Assembly (NCBI RefSeq): GCF_026344005.1
Contig: NZ_JAPKNH010000008.1
Span: 1 to 64,000, forward strand
DNA length: 64,000 nucleotides
Direction: 5' to 3'
From: Kaistia terrae
Lineage (GTDB): Bacteria > Pseudomonadota > Alphaproteobacteria > Rhizobiales > Kaistiaceae
The notes beneath the pieces were generated by a model. It was given only the letters and a program-made list of their open reading frames with translations. It was not told the DNA's origin and searched no databases. The translations under genes and the position numbers were made by a program. Below, one piece after another: positions 53,070 through 62,035 of the stretch (position 1 is the first letter of the stretch; each line of letters opens with the position of its first letter).

Positions 53070-53212
53070 GCGGTCGGCTTTCGACAAGGTTGCGACGGCT
53101 CCAGCGGGAGGGTTGGCGTCGCGAGGGATTCGGCGGCGACCTTAGCCGGAGGTTGACGACAGCAAAACCGGATGGATATCTATTTCAGAGACAACAAATC
53201 CGGATACACTCC

Positions 53213-54076
53213 ATGACCGTGCTGGATGTCGAGTCGGTTCAGGCCTTCGTCGCCATTGCCGATTTCCAGAGTTTTACCCGCGCGGCGGAGGCGCTGGGGA
53301 CGACGCAGGGGGCGATCAGCGTCAAGCTGAAGCGGCTGGAAGACAAGATCGGCCAGCGGCTGATCGAGCGGACGCCGCGCGCGGTGCGGCTCTCGGCGCA
53401 GGGCGCGCTGTTCCTCGACGGCGCGCGCGGCTTCCTCGCCGCACATGAACGGGCGCTGGCGGGCCTCTCCGATTGCCGCCGCCGCTTCACGCTCGGCATC
53501 GCCGCCCATGTCGCCGGGCCGGAAGTGCCGACCCTGCTGGCGCGGCTCAATGCGCATGATCCGGGGCTGACGATCGAGGTACGGCTCGACAATTCGCGCA
53601 CCCTGCTCGACGCCTTCGACCGAGGCGAGCTCGACGCCGCCATCATTCGCCGCGAGGACGATCGCCGCGATGGCGAGATCATCGGGCCGGAACATTTCGG
53701 CTGGTACGCCGTGCCGCAGTTCGAGCACCGCCAGGGCGAACCGGTGCGCCTCGCGGCGCTTGCCCCCTCCTGCGGCGTGCGCGACATCGCCACCCGCGCG
53801 CTCGACGCCCGCAACATTCCCTGGACCGAAGTGTTTCTCGGCGGCAGTTCGTCGATGGTGACAGCGGCGGTCTCGGCCGGCCTTGCCATCGGCGCGTTCT
53901 CCTGCCGGCTGGCGCCAGCCGGTACGGTCGAGATCGGCCCGCGCTTCGGGCTGCCGGAACTGCCGTCGTCGGAAATCGTGCTGCATTCGACGCTGACCGA
54001 CGCCAAGTCGCGCGGCGCGCTGCGCACGCTCGCCGCCGCGTTCCGCGAGCATCGCGGCGCGACGATGACGGGCTGA
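53213..54076 (+). CDS. LysR-family regulator divergent from the MFS exporter
   Basis: A 287-aa LTTR from ATG 53213 (MTVLDVESVQAFVAIADFQS). The helix-turn-helix is SFTRAAEALGTTQGAISVKL followed by KRLEDKIGQRLIERTPRAV. The effector half contains FTLGIAAHVAGPEVPTLLAR and FDRGELDAAIIRREDD. The 143-nt gap to the exporter holds the shared control region, with TATTTCAGAGA elements near 53180-53195. It probably activates the exporter. Confidence 0.87.
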   Translation: MTVLDVESVQAFVAIADFQSFTRAAEALGTTQGAISVKLKRLEDKIGQRLIERTPRAVRLSAQGALFLDGARGFLAAHERALAGLSDCRRRFTLGIAAHVAGPEVPTLLARLNAHDPGLTIEVRLDNSRTLLDAFDRGELDAAIIRREDDRRDGEIIGPEHFGWYAVPQFEHRQGEPVRLAALAPSCGVRDIATRALDARNIPWTEVFLGGSSSMVTAAVSAGLAIGAFSCRLAPAGTVEIGPRFGLPELPSSEIVLHSTLTDAKSRGALRTLAAAFREHRGATMTG

Positions 54077-54102
54077 GGCGCGAAAGCAAGCCCCTCACCC
54101 TA

Positions 54103-54126
54103 CCCTCTCCCGCTCGCGGGAGAGGG
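54103..54126. repeat. Intergenic inverted repeat, family A (single unit)
   Basis: CCCTCTCCCGC/GCGGGAGAGGG palindrome followed by TTTTCGCC on the plus strand, which may also act as the terminator of the LysR gene. The rest of the 54077-54370 gap shows an AT-rich promoter-like stretch (54261-54280) with an AAATC-N5-GATTT inverted repeat (54265-54279), a candidate operator for the mannoside operon. Confidence 0.7.
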
Positions 54127-54370
54127 TTTTCGCCGGCGCGCTTCCTCGATTCCGAAGCTTGCACCGGCGCGCGACCGACATCTTCGCGCCCGCCTCCACA
54201 CACTCCCTCCGCCCCGCCGCCACGCTCCGGCGGCCAGCCCCTTCGCGACTCCGCTTGCAATATAAAATCGATGTGATTTAATCCGCCTCAGCTGCCGCAG
54301 GAAACGCGGAGCGGAAGAAGAGAGACGGCGCCACAGCCGTCCGTTCGAGGAAACACCCACGGGAGATTTC

Positions 54371-55672
54371 ATGATGCGCTTGCGTCTTTGCACCGCGTTG
54401 CTGGCATCCGCCGCCGCGTTCGTCGCCGTCACTGCCCATGCCGACAATCTCGTCACCAAGGACCGCGTCGGCCCTGCCGATGCGCCCAAATCCTTCACGC
54501 TCCGCCTGACCAATGACGGCCCGACCAGCACCGATCCGGTCTGGGCCGAGGGCTACCAGAAGCTGTTCAGCGAGTTCATCCAGCGCCATCCGGGCTGGCG
54601 CATCGATCTCGAGCGCATGTCCGACAATATCGGCCAGGAACAGGCCCGCATGCTCGAGCAGGCGAAGTCCGGCAACGGCCCGGATTGCGCCGCGGTCGAC
54701 AGCTTCGTGCTGGCGTTGTTCAAGGGCGCCAACGTGCTGAAGCCGCTCGACGAATACTTCACCAAGGAAGAAGTCGCCGACCTGTTCCCGTTCATCCGCG
54801 AAGGCATCACCGGCCCGGATGGCAAGATCTACGCCTGGTGGTGGAACACCGATCTGCGCGTGCTCTACCGCAACAAGGAAATCGTTCCGGATGCGCCGAA
54901 GGACTGGGCCGAGCTGAAGGCAGCAGCCCTCGCTTCCAAGGAAAAGGGCGGCGAAGGCGTGCTGTTCAATGGCGGCCGCTGGGAAGGCACCACCTTCGAC
55001 TGGCTCGCCAATTTCTGGGCCCAGGGCGGCAAGCTCGTCGACGACAAGGGCAAGCCGATCTTCGCCGAGGGCGAGAACCGCGAGAAGTTCCTGAAGGCCG
55101 TCAACTACTTCAAGGATCTGGTCGATTCGGGCGCTGCTCCGAAGCGCGTCGCCACCATCGTCAATTATGACGAATTCAACGCGGCGGCGGCAGCCGGCAC
55201 GGCGGCGCTGTTCATCGGCGGCAACTGGCAGTACGGCCAGCTCAAGAACACGCTGGAGCCGGAAGAGTTCGCCAAGTGGACCTTCTCGGAGATCCCCGGC
55301 CCGACCGCCGACCAGCGCTCGACCGGCACCGGCGGCTGGACCTTCGGCGCCTTCTCCAACGATCCGGAAAAGGTCGCCATGTGCGCGGCCGTGATCAAGG
55401 AAGTCTATGCCGGCACCGGCAATGCGCTGCAGCAGCAGCTGCCGACGGCCGCCGCCCTCTACGGCAAGTACGACGTCTTCAAGACCGAGGCGAACGAGAC
55501 CTTCGCCAAGGCGCTCGTCAACGGCCAGGCCCGTCCAGGCGTGCCGATCTATCCTGAGATCTCGAACCAGATCCAGGTCATGATGGGCGACGTGCTCTCC
55601 GGCACGAAGACGCCGGAAGCGGCGCTCGACGCCGCCAATACCGCAGTCCAGGCCGCCTTCGCGCGCCTCTGA
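54371..55672 (+). CDS. Sugar-binding protein of the mannoside CUT1 importer
   Basis: A 433-aa receptor with a signal peptide (MMRLRLCTALLASAAAFVAV, cleavage near AHADN). Family blocks are LRLTNDGPTSTDPVWAEGYQ, DLERMSDNIGQEQARMLEQA, WWWNTDLRVLYRNKEIVPDA and GTGGWTFGAFSNDPEKVA. ATG 54371 follows GGGAGATTTC. It heads an operon with two permeases and an alpha-mannosidase, so mannose-containing oligosaccharides or glycosides are the likely ligands. Confidence 0.9.
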   Translation: MMRLRLCTALLASAAAFVAVTAHADNLVTKDRVGPADAPKSFTLRLTNDGPTSTDPVWAEGYQKLFSEFIQRHPGWRIDLERMSDNIGQEQARMLEQAKSGNGPDCAAVDSFVLALFKGANVLKPLDEYFTKEEVADLFPFIREGITGPDGKIYAWWWNTDLRVLYRNKEIVPDAPKDWAELKAAALASKEKGGEGVLFNGGRWEGTTFDWLANFWAQGGKLVDDKGKPIFAEGENREKFLKAVNYFKDLVDSGAAPKRVATIVNYDEFNAAAAAGTAALFIGGNWQYGQLKNTLEPEEFAKWTFSEIPGPTADQRSTGTGGWTFGAFSNDPEKVAMCAAVIKEVYAGTGNALQQQLPTAAALYGKYDVFKTEANETFAKALVNGQARPGVPIYPEISNQIQVMMGDVLSGTKTPEAALDAANTAVQAAFARL

Positions 55673-55688
55673 CCCCGGCATTCGCGAC

Positions 55689-55723
55689 AGGGCCCTGTCC
55701 TTCTCCCCCCAGGACAGGGCCCT
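55689..55723 (+). promoter_or_regulatory. 12-bp stem-loop after the binding-protein gene
   Basis: AGGGCCCTGTCC (55689-55700) pairs perfectly with GGACAGGGCCCT (55712-55723), with a C-rich loop and no T-run. Position 17 nt after the stop, before the permease genes, matches the hairpins at 21421 and 37703. Confidence 0.65.
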
Positions 55724-55764
55724 TCCCCTCCGCATGGCGCGAGGGGCGTTCAAGGAGTGACCTC

Positions 55765-56709
55765 ATGCCGACGACAACGGCGGCCGCCATCGGCGCCGCG
55801 CAACGCCGCGTGGCCGGGCCCAGCCTCGCACGACGCATCGAAGCAAACCCGTTCACCTGGCTGGTGCCGGTCGCCGTCATGCTCGGCGTGTTCTACCTCT
55901 ACCCGATCCTCGACGTGTTCCGCCTCGGCCTCACCAATGCGAGCCTCGTCGGAAGTGACGAGCGCTATACGCTGGTGACGCTACGGGCGATGTTCGAGAA
56001 CCCCGCGCTCCTCGACATCCTCAAGACCACCTTCGTCTTCACCATCGCCAGCGTCATCGGCCAGCAGGTGTTCGGCCTCGCCATCGCGCTGATTGTCATG
56101 CGCGGCGAACGCCGCAAGCTCCGGGGCATGGTGGCGCTCCGCACCATCGTGCTGATCGCCTGGGTCATCCCCGGCATCGCCAACGGCCTGATCTGGCAGA
56201 TGCTGTTCAGCGAGGCGCCGTTCGGCGCCATCAACTCCGTGCTGCGGATGATGCACATCTCCCCGGTGGCGTGGCTGTCGGACCCGAACATCGCCATGCT
56301 CTCGGCCGTGATCTCGAATGTCTGGCGCGGTACGGCCTTCTCGATGATCGTCTTCTACGCGGCGCTGAAGGCGATCGATCCGACCCTTTACGAGGCAGCC
56401 AGCGTCGACGGCGCCGGTCATCTGCAGAAGCTGCGCTTCATCACGCTGCCGCAACTGCGCGCCGCCATCCTAGTCAATTCGATCCTCGTGACGATCCAGA
56501 CGCTCAACACCTTCGACGCGATCATATCGCTCACCGGCGGCGGCCCCGGCCGCGCCACCGAGGTGCTGTCGCTGTTCACCTTCAACACGGTGTTCCGCAA
56601 TTACGACCTTGCCGGCGGCAGCGTGCTGTCGGTGCTGATGCTGGTGATCAGCCTCGTGCTGGCGCTGTTCTACGCTTCGTTCATGCCGCGCCGGGAGGCT
56701 TCCGAATGA
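55765..56709 (+). CDS. CUT1 sugar ABC permease (MalF-like), mannoside importer
   Basis: A 314-aa permease: FTWLVPVAVMLGVFYLYPIL, FVFTIASVIGQQVFGLAIAL, VALRTIVLIAWVIPGIANGL and LVISLVLALFYASFMP are hydrophobic spans. The EAA loop is LYEAASVDGAGHLQKLRFIT. It overlaps the next permease by 4 nt (ATGA). Confidence 0.92.
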   Translation: MPTTTAAAIGAAQRRVAGPSLARRIEANPFTWLVPVAVMLGVFYLYPILDVFRLGLTNASLVGSDERYTLVTLRAMFENPALLDILKTTFVFTIASVIGQQVFGLAIALIVMRGERRKLRGMVALRTIVLIAWVIPGIANGLIWQMLFSEAPFGAINSVLRMMHISPVAWLSDPNIAMLSAVISNVWRGTAFSMIVFYAALKAIDPTLYEAASVDGAGHLQKLRFITLPQLRAAILVNSILVTIQTLNTFDAIISLTGGGPGRATEVLSLFTFNTVFRNYDLAGGSVLSVLMLVISLVLALFYASFMPRREASE

Positions 56710-57563
56710 CCCATGTGCGAATGACCCACGAAGCCCGCGAAAAATGGGGCGATGCGTTCACCTATCTGTCGGCAATCGTCATTGCCGCCTTCTTCCTGAC
56801 GCCGCTCGCCTGGCTCCTGTCGCTGTCGCTGCGGACGCGACAGGAAGTCTTCCTCGGCGCCAGCCGCTTCATCCCGAAGCGGCCGACGCTCGACAATTTC
56901 GCCCAGATCCTCTCGGATCCGACCTTCCTGCTCTATCTCTGGAACGGGCTGAAGCTGTCGGCGCTGGGCGGGCTCGGCTGCCTGCTGGTGGCGGCGCCCG
57001 CGGCCTATGCCTTCTCGCGCTTCTGGTTCTCCGGCAAATCGGCGCTGATGATGACCATCCTCGCCTTCCAGATGATCTCGCCGCTGGTCATCCTGGTGCC
57101 GCTCTATCGCTACATGGCCCGGCTCGGCCTGCTCAACAGCCATTTCGGCGTCACCATGGTCTACATCGCCATCGGCGTGCCGATGTGCACCTGGCTGGTG
57201 AAGAGCGCCATCGACAACATCCCGAAGTCGCTGGAAGAAGCCGCGGCCATCGATGGCTGCAGCCGCTTCGGTACCTTCTGGCGCATCACCCTGCCGCTCG
57301 CCGCCCCCGGCCTCGCCTCCGCCTTCATCCTGATCGTGATCCTGAACTGGTCGCAGTTCCTGATCCCGTTCCTGCTTTTGAACAAGGATGCGCAGCTGCC
57401 GATCTCGGTCGCGATCTTCAATTTCGCCGGCACCTCCAACGCCTCGTCGACCCAGGTGCTCGCCGCCGCCTGTCTCGTCGCGGTGGTGCCGGCCATCATC
57501 GCCTTCCTCCTCCTGCAACGCATGATCGTCGGTGCGCTCACCGCCGGTGCCGTCAAGGGCTGA
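56706..57563 (+). CDS. CUT1 sugar ABC permease (MalG-like), mannoside importer
   Basis: A 285-aa permease from ATG 56706 (MTHVRMTHEAREKWGDAFTY). Spans include AIVIAAFFLTPLAWLLSLSL, LMMTILAFQMISPLVILVPL and VVPAIIAFLLLQRMIVGALT. The EAA motif is SLEEAAAIDGCSRFGTFWRI and the end GALTAGAVKG is typical. A second ATG (56721) is an alternative start. No ATPase gene follows; alpha-mannosidase does, after 60 nt. Confidence 0.92.
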   Translation: MTHVRMTHEAREKWGDAFTYLSAIVIAAFFLTPLAWLLSLSLRTRQEVFLGASRFIPKRPTLDNFAQILSDPTFLLYLWNGLKLSALGGLGCLLVAAPAAYAFSRFWFSGKSALMMTILAFQMISPLVILVPLYRYMARLGLLNSHFGVTMVYIAIGVPMCTWLVKSAIDNIPKSLEEAAAIDGCSRFGTFWRITLPLAAPGLASAFILIVILNWSQFLIPFLLLNKDAQLPISVAIFNFAGTSNASSTQVLAAACLVAVVPAIIAFLLLQRMIVGALTAGAVKG

Positions 57564-57623
57564 GGCAAACCCAACCCCGCCCTTTCCATTGATCCATACC
57601 CCTATCCGAGACGGAGAATTCCC

Positions 57624-60600
57624 ATGTCCCTGACCCTCCAGCAGCGGCTCGCCCGCATCGACGTCCGCGTCGAGGAACTGGGGTTCTGGCGCGAGCGCGA
57701 GACGCTCGCGGTTGAAAACTGGCAGTTCGAGGGCGCGCCGATCGCCATGGGCGGCTTCTGGCCCAAGAAGGACGGCACCGTCACCTTCGACACGGAAGCC
57801 TCCGTCCCCGAGCATTGGTCGCTCGAGGATGTGCGCCTTCTGATCGATGTCGGCGGCGAGAGCCTGATCACGCTGACGCCCGTCGGCGCAGGCGCTGAAA
57901 AGCGCTTCGGCCTTGACCCGTTCCACCAGGAATTCCCGGTCCCCGGCCGCCGCTTCAAGATCCATGTCGACTCCGTCGCCCGCCTGCCCTTCGGCGAGCC
58001 GGTGCGCGAGCCGCGCCTGACCCGCGCCCATCTGGCCTGGATCGACCAGCCGGTGCATGAACTGGCGCTGCTGCTGCGCCAGGTTTCGGAAGCAGCCCAC
58101 TTCCTCGGCGCGCACGAGGTCGTGCCGCACCTGATCACCGCGGCCGAGAACACCTTCGCAGCGCTCGACTGGCCCTCGGCGACGCAGGACTATGTCGCCC
58201 GCACGGCGCCGCAGCACGGCCAGCAGAAGATCTGGCAGTTGCCGCCGCTGAAAGCCAATCCGGAAGGCCTGCGCCAGGATCACCGCGCCAGCGTCTCGCG
58301 CGCACTCAAGGATCTGACCGAAGCGCTGAAGGGCCTGAAGGCGCGCTATCCGCAGCAGGGCAAGCTCGGCATCACCGGCCACGCCCATATCGATCTCGCC
58401 TGGCTCTGGCCCTATGACGAGACCCGCCGCAAGGCGCGCCGCACCTTCAACACGGCTTTGCGCCTGATGGAGCGCTTCCCCGATTTCGTCTTCAACCAGT
58501 CGACCGCCGCCTATTACGCGCAGATCGAGGAAGACGACCCCGCGCTGTTCAAGGAGATCCAGGCTGCGGTGAAGAGCGGCCAGTGGGAGACGATCGGCGG
58601 CATGTGGGTCGAGCCCGACACCAACATGCCGACCGGCGAAAGCTTCGTGCGCCAGATCCTCTACGGCCAGCGCTATTTCGAGGAGAAGTTCGGCGTCCGC
58701 CACCGCGTCTGCTGGCTGCCGGACTGCTTCGGCTTCTCGCCGGCCCTGCCGCAGCTTCTCCAGCAGGGCGGCATGGACTCCTTCTTCACCATCAAGGTGA
58801 ACTGGTCCGAGACCAACAAATTCCCGCATGATTTGTTCTTCTGGGAAGGCCTCGACGGCAGCCGCGTCATCGCCCACACCTTCGACAATCCGGTCCGCGG
58901 CTATAACGGCTCGACCGAGCCCGAGGCGCTCCTCGGCACCTGGGGCAATTTCGGCGCCAAGACCATCCATGACGAGAGCCTGCTCGCCGTCGGCTATGGC
59001 GATGGCGGCGGCGGCGTGACGCCGGAAATGCTGGAGCGACAGGCGCAACTGGCCGATTTCCCGGCGATCCCGACGCTCTCGCCCGTCCGCGTCGAGGACG
59101 TCTATGCCCGCATGCACGCCATCCCCGCCGCCGAGATCCCGGTCTGGCAGGGCGAGATCTATCTCGAGCTGCACCGCGCCACGCTGACGACGCAGAGCCA
59201 TACCAAGCGCCTGCACCGCCATGCCGAGCGTGCGCTGATCACCGCCGAGACTGTTGCCTCGCTCGCCAACCTTTTGGGTGGCGCCCGGCCGGAGAACCTG
59301 GAAATCGCCTGGCGCAAGGTGCTCAAGAACGAGTTCCACGACATCCTGCCCGGCTCCGGCATCCGCGAGATCTATGACGATGCCGAGCGCGAGCTTGGCG
59401 AGGCGCTCGCCACCGGTCACGAGGCGCAGCAGGCCGGTCTCGCCGCGCTGGTCGGCCAATTGCCGAAGGGCGAGGCGAAGAACGCGCTCGTCGTCGTCAA
59501 TCCCGACCTGCATGCCCGCCCGGTCCGGGTCGAACTCGACGGAAAGGCGATCTCCGTCGACGCGGTCGTGCCGCCGCTCGGCATCCTCGTGCTCGACGAC
59601 AAGGATCTGGCGCCCACCGCCGGCCTCAGCGTCTCGAAGCAGAAGCTCGAGAACAGCCTGGTCCGCGTCACGCTCAATCCCGACGGCACGATCGCCAGCC
59701 TGTTCGACAAGCGCAGCGGCCGCGAGGCGCTCGCCGGTCGCGGCAACCAGCTCTGGGTCTATCCGATGGACAAGCCCCGCAACTGGGACGCCTGGGACCT
59801 CGAGGACGACTACGCCAAGCATGGGCTGGAGCTGACCTCGTTCGAAAGCTTCGAGGTGACCGAGTCCGGCCCGCACCGGGGCTCCATCCGGATCGTGCGA
59901 AAATTCCGCGACTCGACCATCACCCAGACGCTGCAGCTCTTCGCCAACTCACCGCGTCTCGACATCCAGACCGATCTCGACTGGCATGACCGCCGCGTTC
60001 TGCTGCGGACGCTGACGCCCGTCGATATCCGCTCGGATCTCGCCACCTTCGAATGCGCCTTCGGCGTCGTCCGCCGCACCACCCACAACAACACCTCGTG
60101 GGACGAGGCCAAGTTCGAAGTGCCGGCGCATCGCTTCGCCGACCTGTCGGAAACCGGCTTCGGCGTGGCGCTGCTCAACAACGGCAAGTATGGCCACAGC
60201 ATCAAGGGCAATGTGCTCGGCCTCAGCCTGCTGCGCGCGCCGATCTACCCGGATCCGCTGGCGGACGAGGGCGAGCAGAGCTTCGTCTACTCGCTGCTGC
60301 CGCATGCAGGGGCCTGGCACGAGGGCGGCGTGCGCGAGGAAGCGCTCGACCTGAACCAGCCGCTGCTCGCCATCCGCGCTTCCGACATTGCGACCGGCGC
60401 GCATACCCCGATCGCCGTCTCCGGCGTCGCGGCCGGCCTCGGCGGCCTCAAGGCCAGCGAAGACGGCAAGGCGCTCGTTCTGCGCGTCTATGAGCCGGCC
60501 GGCGGTCGCGGTCGCCTCGACATCACGCCGAAAGACGGCTGGCTGCTGTCCGGGCCGATCAACATTCTGGAAGAGGCCGTCGATCGCGCCGCCGGACCGG

Positions 60601-60647
60601 ACCTGAACCCGTTCGAAGTCCGTAGCTGGCTCATCAAGCAGAGGTAG
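57624..60647 (+). CDS. Alpha-mannosidase, glycoside hydrolase family 38
   Basis: A 1007-aa retaining alpha-mannosidase, zinc-dependent. The zinc site is in ITGHAHIDLAWLWPYDETRR (His255, Asp257). Following blocks are ETIGGMWVEPDTNMPTGESF and CWLPDCFGFSPALPQLLQQG, with the nucleophile Asp at about 367. NEFHDILPGSGIREIYDDA supplies the later His. There is no signal peptide, so it acts in the cytoplasm on imported mannosides. ATG 57624 follows GACGGAGAATTCCC. The C-terminal third is the beta-sandwich domain of the family. Confidence 0.95.
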   Translation: MSLTLQQRLARIDVRVEELGFWRERETLAVENWQFEGAPIAMGGFWPKKDGTVTFDTEASVPEHWSLEDVRLLIDVGGESLITLTPVGAGAEKRFGLDPFHQEFPVPGRRFKIHVDSVARLPFGEPVREPRLTRAHLAWIDQPVHELALLLRQVSEAAHFLGAHEVVPHLITAAENTFAALDWPSATQDYVARTAPQHGQQKIWQLPPLKANPEGLRQDHRASVSRALKDLTEALKGLKARYPQQGKLGITGHAHIDLAWLWPYDETRRKARRTFNTALRLMERFPDFVFNQSTAAYYAQIEEDDPALFKEIQAAVKSGQWETIGGMWVEPDTNMPTGESFVRQILYGQRYFEEKFGVRHRVCWLPDCFGFSPALPQLLQQGGMDSFFTIKVNWSETNKFPHDLFFWEGLDGSRVIAHTFDNPVRGYNGSTEPEALLGTWGNFGAKTIHDESLLAVGYGDGGGGVTPEMLERQAQLADFPAIPTLSPVRVEDVYARMHAIPAAEIPVWQGEIYLELHRATLTTQSHTKRLHRHAERALITAETVASLANLLGGARPENLEIAWRKVLKNEFHDILPGSGIREIYDDAERELGEALATGHEAQQAGLAALVGQLPKGEAKNALVVVNPDLHARPVRVELDGKAISVDAVVPPLGILVLDDKDLAPTAGLSVSKQKLENSLVRVTLNPDGTIASLFDKRSGREALAGRGNQLWVYPMDKPRNWDAWDLEDDYAKHGLELTSFESFEVTESGPHRGSIRIVRKFRDSTITQTLQLFANSPRLDIQTDLDWHDRRVLLRTLTPVDIRSDLATFECAFGVVRRTTHNNTSWDEAKFEVPAHRFADLSETGFGVALLNNGKYGHSIKGNVLGLSLLRAPIYPDPLADEGEQSFVYSLLPHAGAWHEGGVREEALDLNQPLLAIRASDIATGAHTPIAVSGVAAGLGGLKASEDGKALVLRVYEPAGGRGRLDITPKDGWLLSGPINILEEAVDRAAGPDLNPFEVRSWLIKQR

Positions 60648-60709
60648 GCTCCGGTCATTCTTGACAAGTTAGCCAAGCTTGCTCTCTATCCGCCGGCGGA
60701 AGATCAACC

Positions 60710-61999
60710 ATGATCTCCGCCGGCGGCCCTGACATCCCTATGAAATCAAAGACGGCTCCAGGCGACCTCGCCGGCTCGAATTCCGGGCTGGCGGCGAGCC
60801 ATAACCAGGCGGTGATCCTGCGCACCATTCGCTGGCACGCGCCGATTTCCCGCACCGAACTCGCCGCCCGCTCCGGCCTCAGCAAGCAGGCCGTCGCCCG
60901 CATCACCGAGAAGCTGATCGATGACGGCCTCGTCGTCGAGGCGCGCCGGCGCTACGGCATGCGCGGCCAGCCGGCGATCGAGCTCGAGATCAACCCGGAA
61001 GGGTGCTTCGCCGTCGGCGTCGGCTTCGGCCGCGATCACCTGACCATCGTCGCCGTCGACGCCGTCGGCACGGTGCGCGACCGCATCCACCGCGAAACCC
61101 GCTTCATGCTGCCGGACGAATTCTTCGCCGAGATGAAAGAGGCGCTGAAGACGTTCCGCCGCCGCCACGCCATCGACGAAACGCGCCTTGCCGGCATCGG
61201 CGTCGCCTTTCCCGACTGGCTCGGCGAAATCCCGTTCATCGGCATGCCGGAAGCCTACCGGTCTTGGCGCAGCGTCGACGTGCGCGAGCGCTTCGCCCGC
61301 ATCACCAGCCATCCGATCCTGATCGACAACGACGCCACGGCGGCAGCGATCGGCGAGCTGACCTATGGCCTCGGCGTCGAGATCCGCAGCTTCTTCTACA
61401 TCTTCTTCGGTTCCGGCCTCGGCGGCGGCCTGGTGCTCGACGGCGCCTGCTATCACGGCACCACCGGCATCAGCGGCGAAATCGGCTGGCTGCCAGTCAC
61501 CCTGCCGGACGCGCCGGCCGGCCAGCGCGTGCAGCCGCTCGGCCAGGTCGTGTCTCTGTTCATCCTCTACGATTACCTCGCCAGCCACGGCATCGCCGTC
61601 GAGCGGCCGCAGGAACTGTTGACGCTCGACGCGCGCGGCAAGCTGCTCCTGACGCAATGGCTCAGGATGGCGGCCGGCCATATCGCGGAAGCGGCGATCG
61701 ACATCGGCCTCTTGATCAATCCCGACGCCGTGCTGATCGGCGGCCGCATCCCGGTGACGATCATCGACGAGTTGCTCGGCTATGTGCGCGAGGCACTGTC
61801 GCGCGACCTCCGGCCGACGCCACGCATCCACCGCGCCGTCGGCTCGGAAGACGCAGCAGCGCTTGGCGCCGCCACCATGCCGCTGTCGCACGCGCTGCGG
61901 CTCGAATCCGCCGACCCTGCGCAATTGACCCGCTCGCCGCTGCGCAGCGACGACACAAGGCCGGGTCGGGCGGCGGCGCCCCTCCTCACCTCTCCCTGA
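60710..61999 (+). CDS. ROK-family transcriptional regulator of the mannoside operon
   Basis: A 429-aa NagC/XylR-type protein (ATG 60710; ATG 60740 possible). An N-terminal winged helix, ISRTELAARSGLSKQAVARI, is followed by the sugar-kinase-like fold. AVGVGFGRDHLTIVAVDAVG is near the phosphate-1 site, ILIDNDATAAAIGELTYGLG is present, FGSGLGGGLVLDGACYHGTT resembles the ATP site and GISGEIGWLPV the HxxGE-like ligand region (His replaced). It lies in the operon 62 nt after the mannosidase and probably represses it, with a mannoside inducer. Confidence 0.85.
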   Translation: MISAGGPDIPMKSKTAPGDLAGSNSGLAASHNQAVILRTIRWHAPISRTELAARSGLSKQAVARITEKLIDDGLVVEARRRYGMRGQPAIELEINPEGCFAVGVGFGRDHLTIVAVDAVGTVRDRIHRETRFMLPDEFFAEMKEALKTFRRRHAIDETRLAGIGVAFPDWLGEIPFIGMPEAYRSWRSVDVRERFARITSHPILIDNDATAAAIGELTYGLGVEIRSFFYIFFGSGLGGGLVLDGACYHGTTGISGEIGWLPVTLPDAPAGQRVQPLGQVVSLFILYDYLASHGIAVERPQELLTLDARGKLLLTQWLRMAAGHIAEAAIDIGLLINPDAVLIGGRIPVTIIDELLGYVREALSRDLRPTPRIHRAVGSEDAAALGAATMPLSHALRLESADPAQLTRSPLRSDDTRPGRAAAPLLTSP

Positions 62000-62009
62000 G
62001 GGAGAGGTG
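61987..62009. repeat. Intergenic inverted repeat, family A (single unit)
   Basis: CACCTCTCCCT/AGGGAGAGGTG palindrome overlapping the last codons of the first ROK gene (stop 61997-61999). It separates the two convergent ROK genes and matches the arms at 27740 and 27840. Confidence 0.75.
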
Positions 62010-62035
62010 AAGAACTCCACGGCGCGACGCTGCCT

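Noticed and set aside
56670-59876. Long minus-strand open frame (1068 codons) opposite the permease and GH38 genes
   Set aside because: It is longer than the genes it opposes, but has the same antisense composition and crosses two well-supported plus-strand genes. No recognisable domain.
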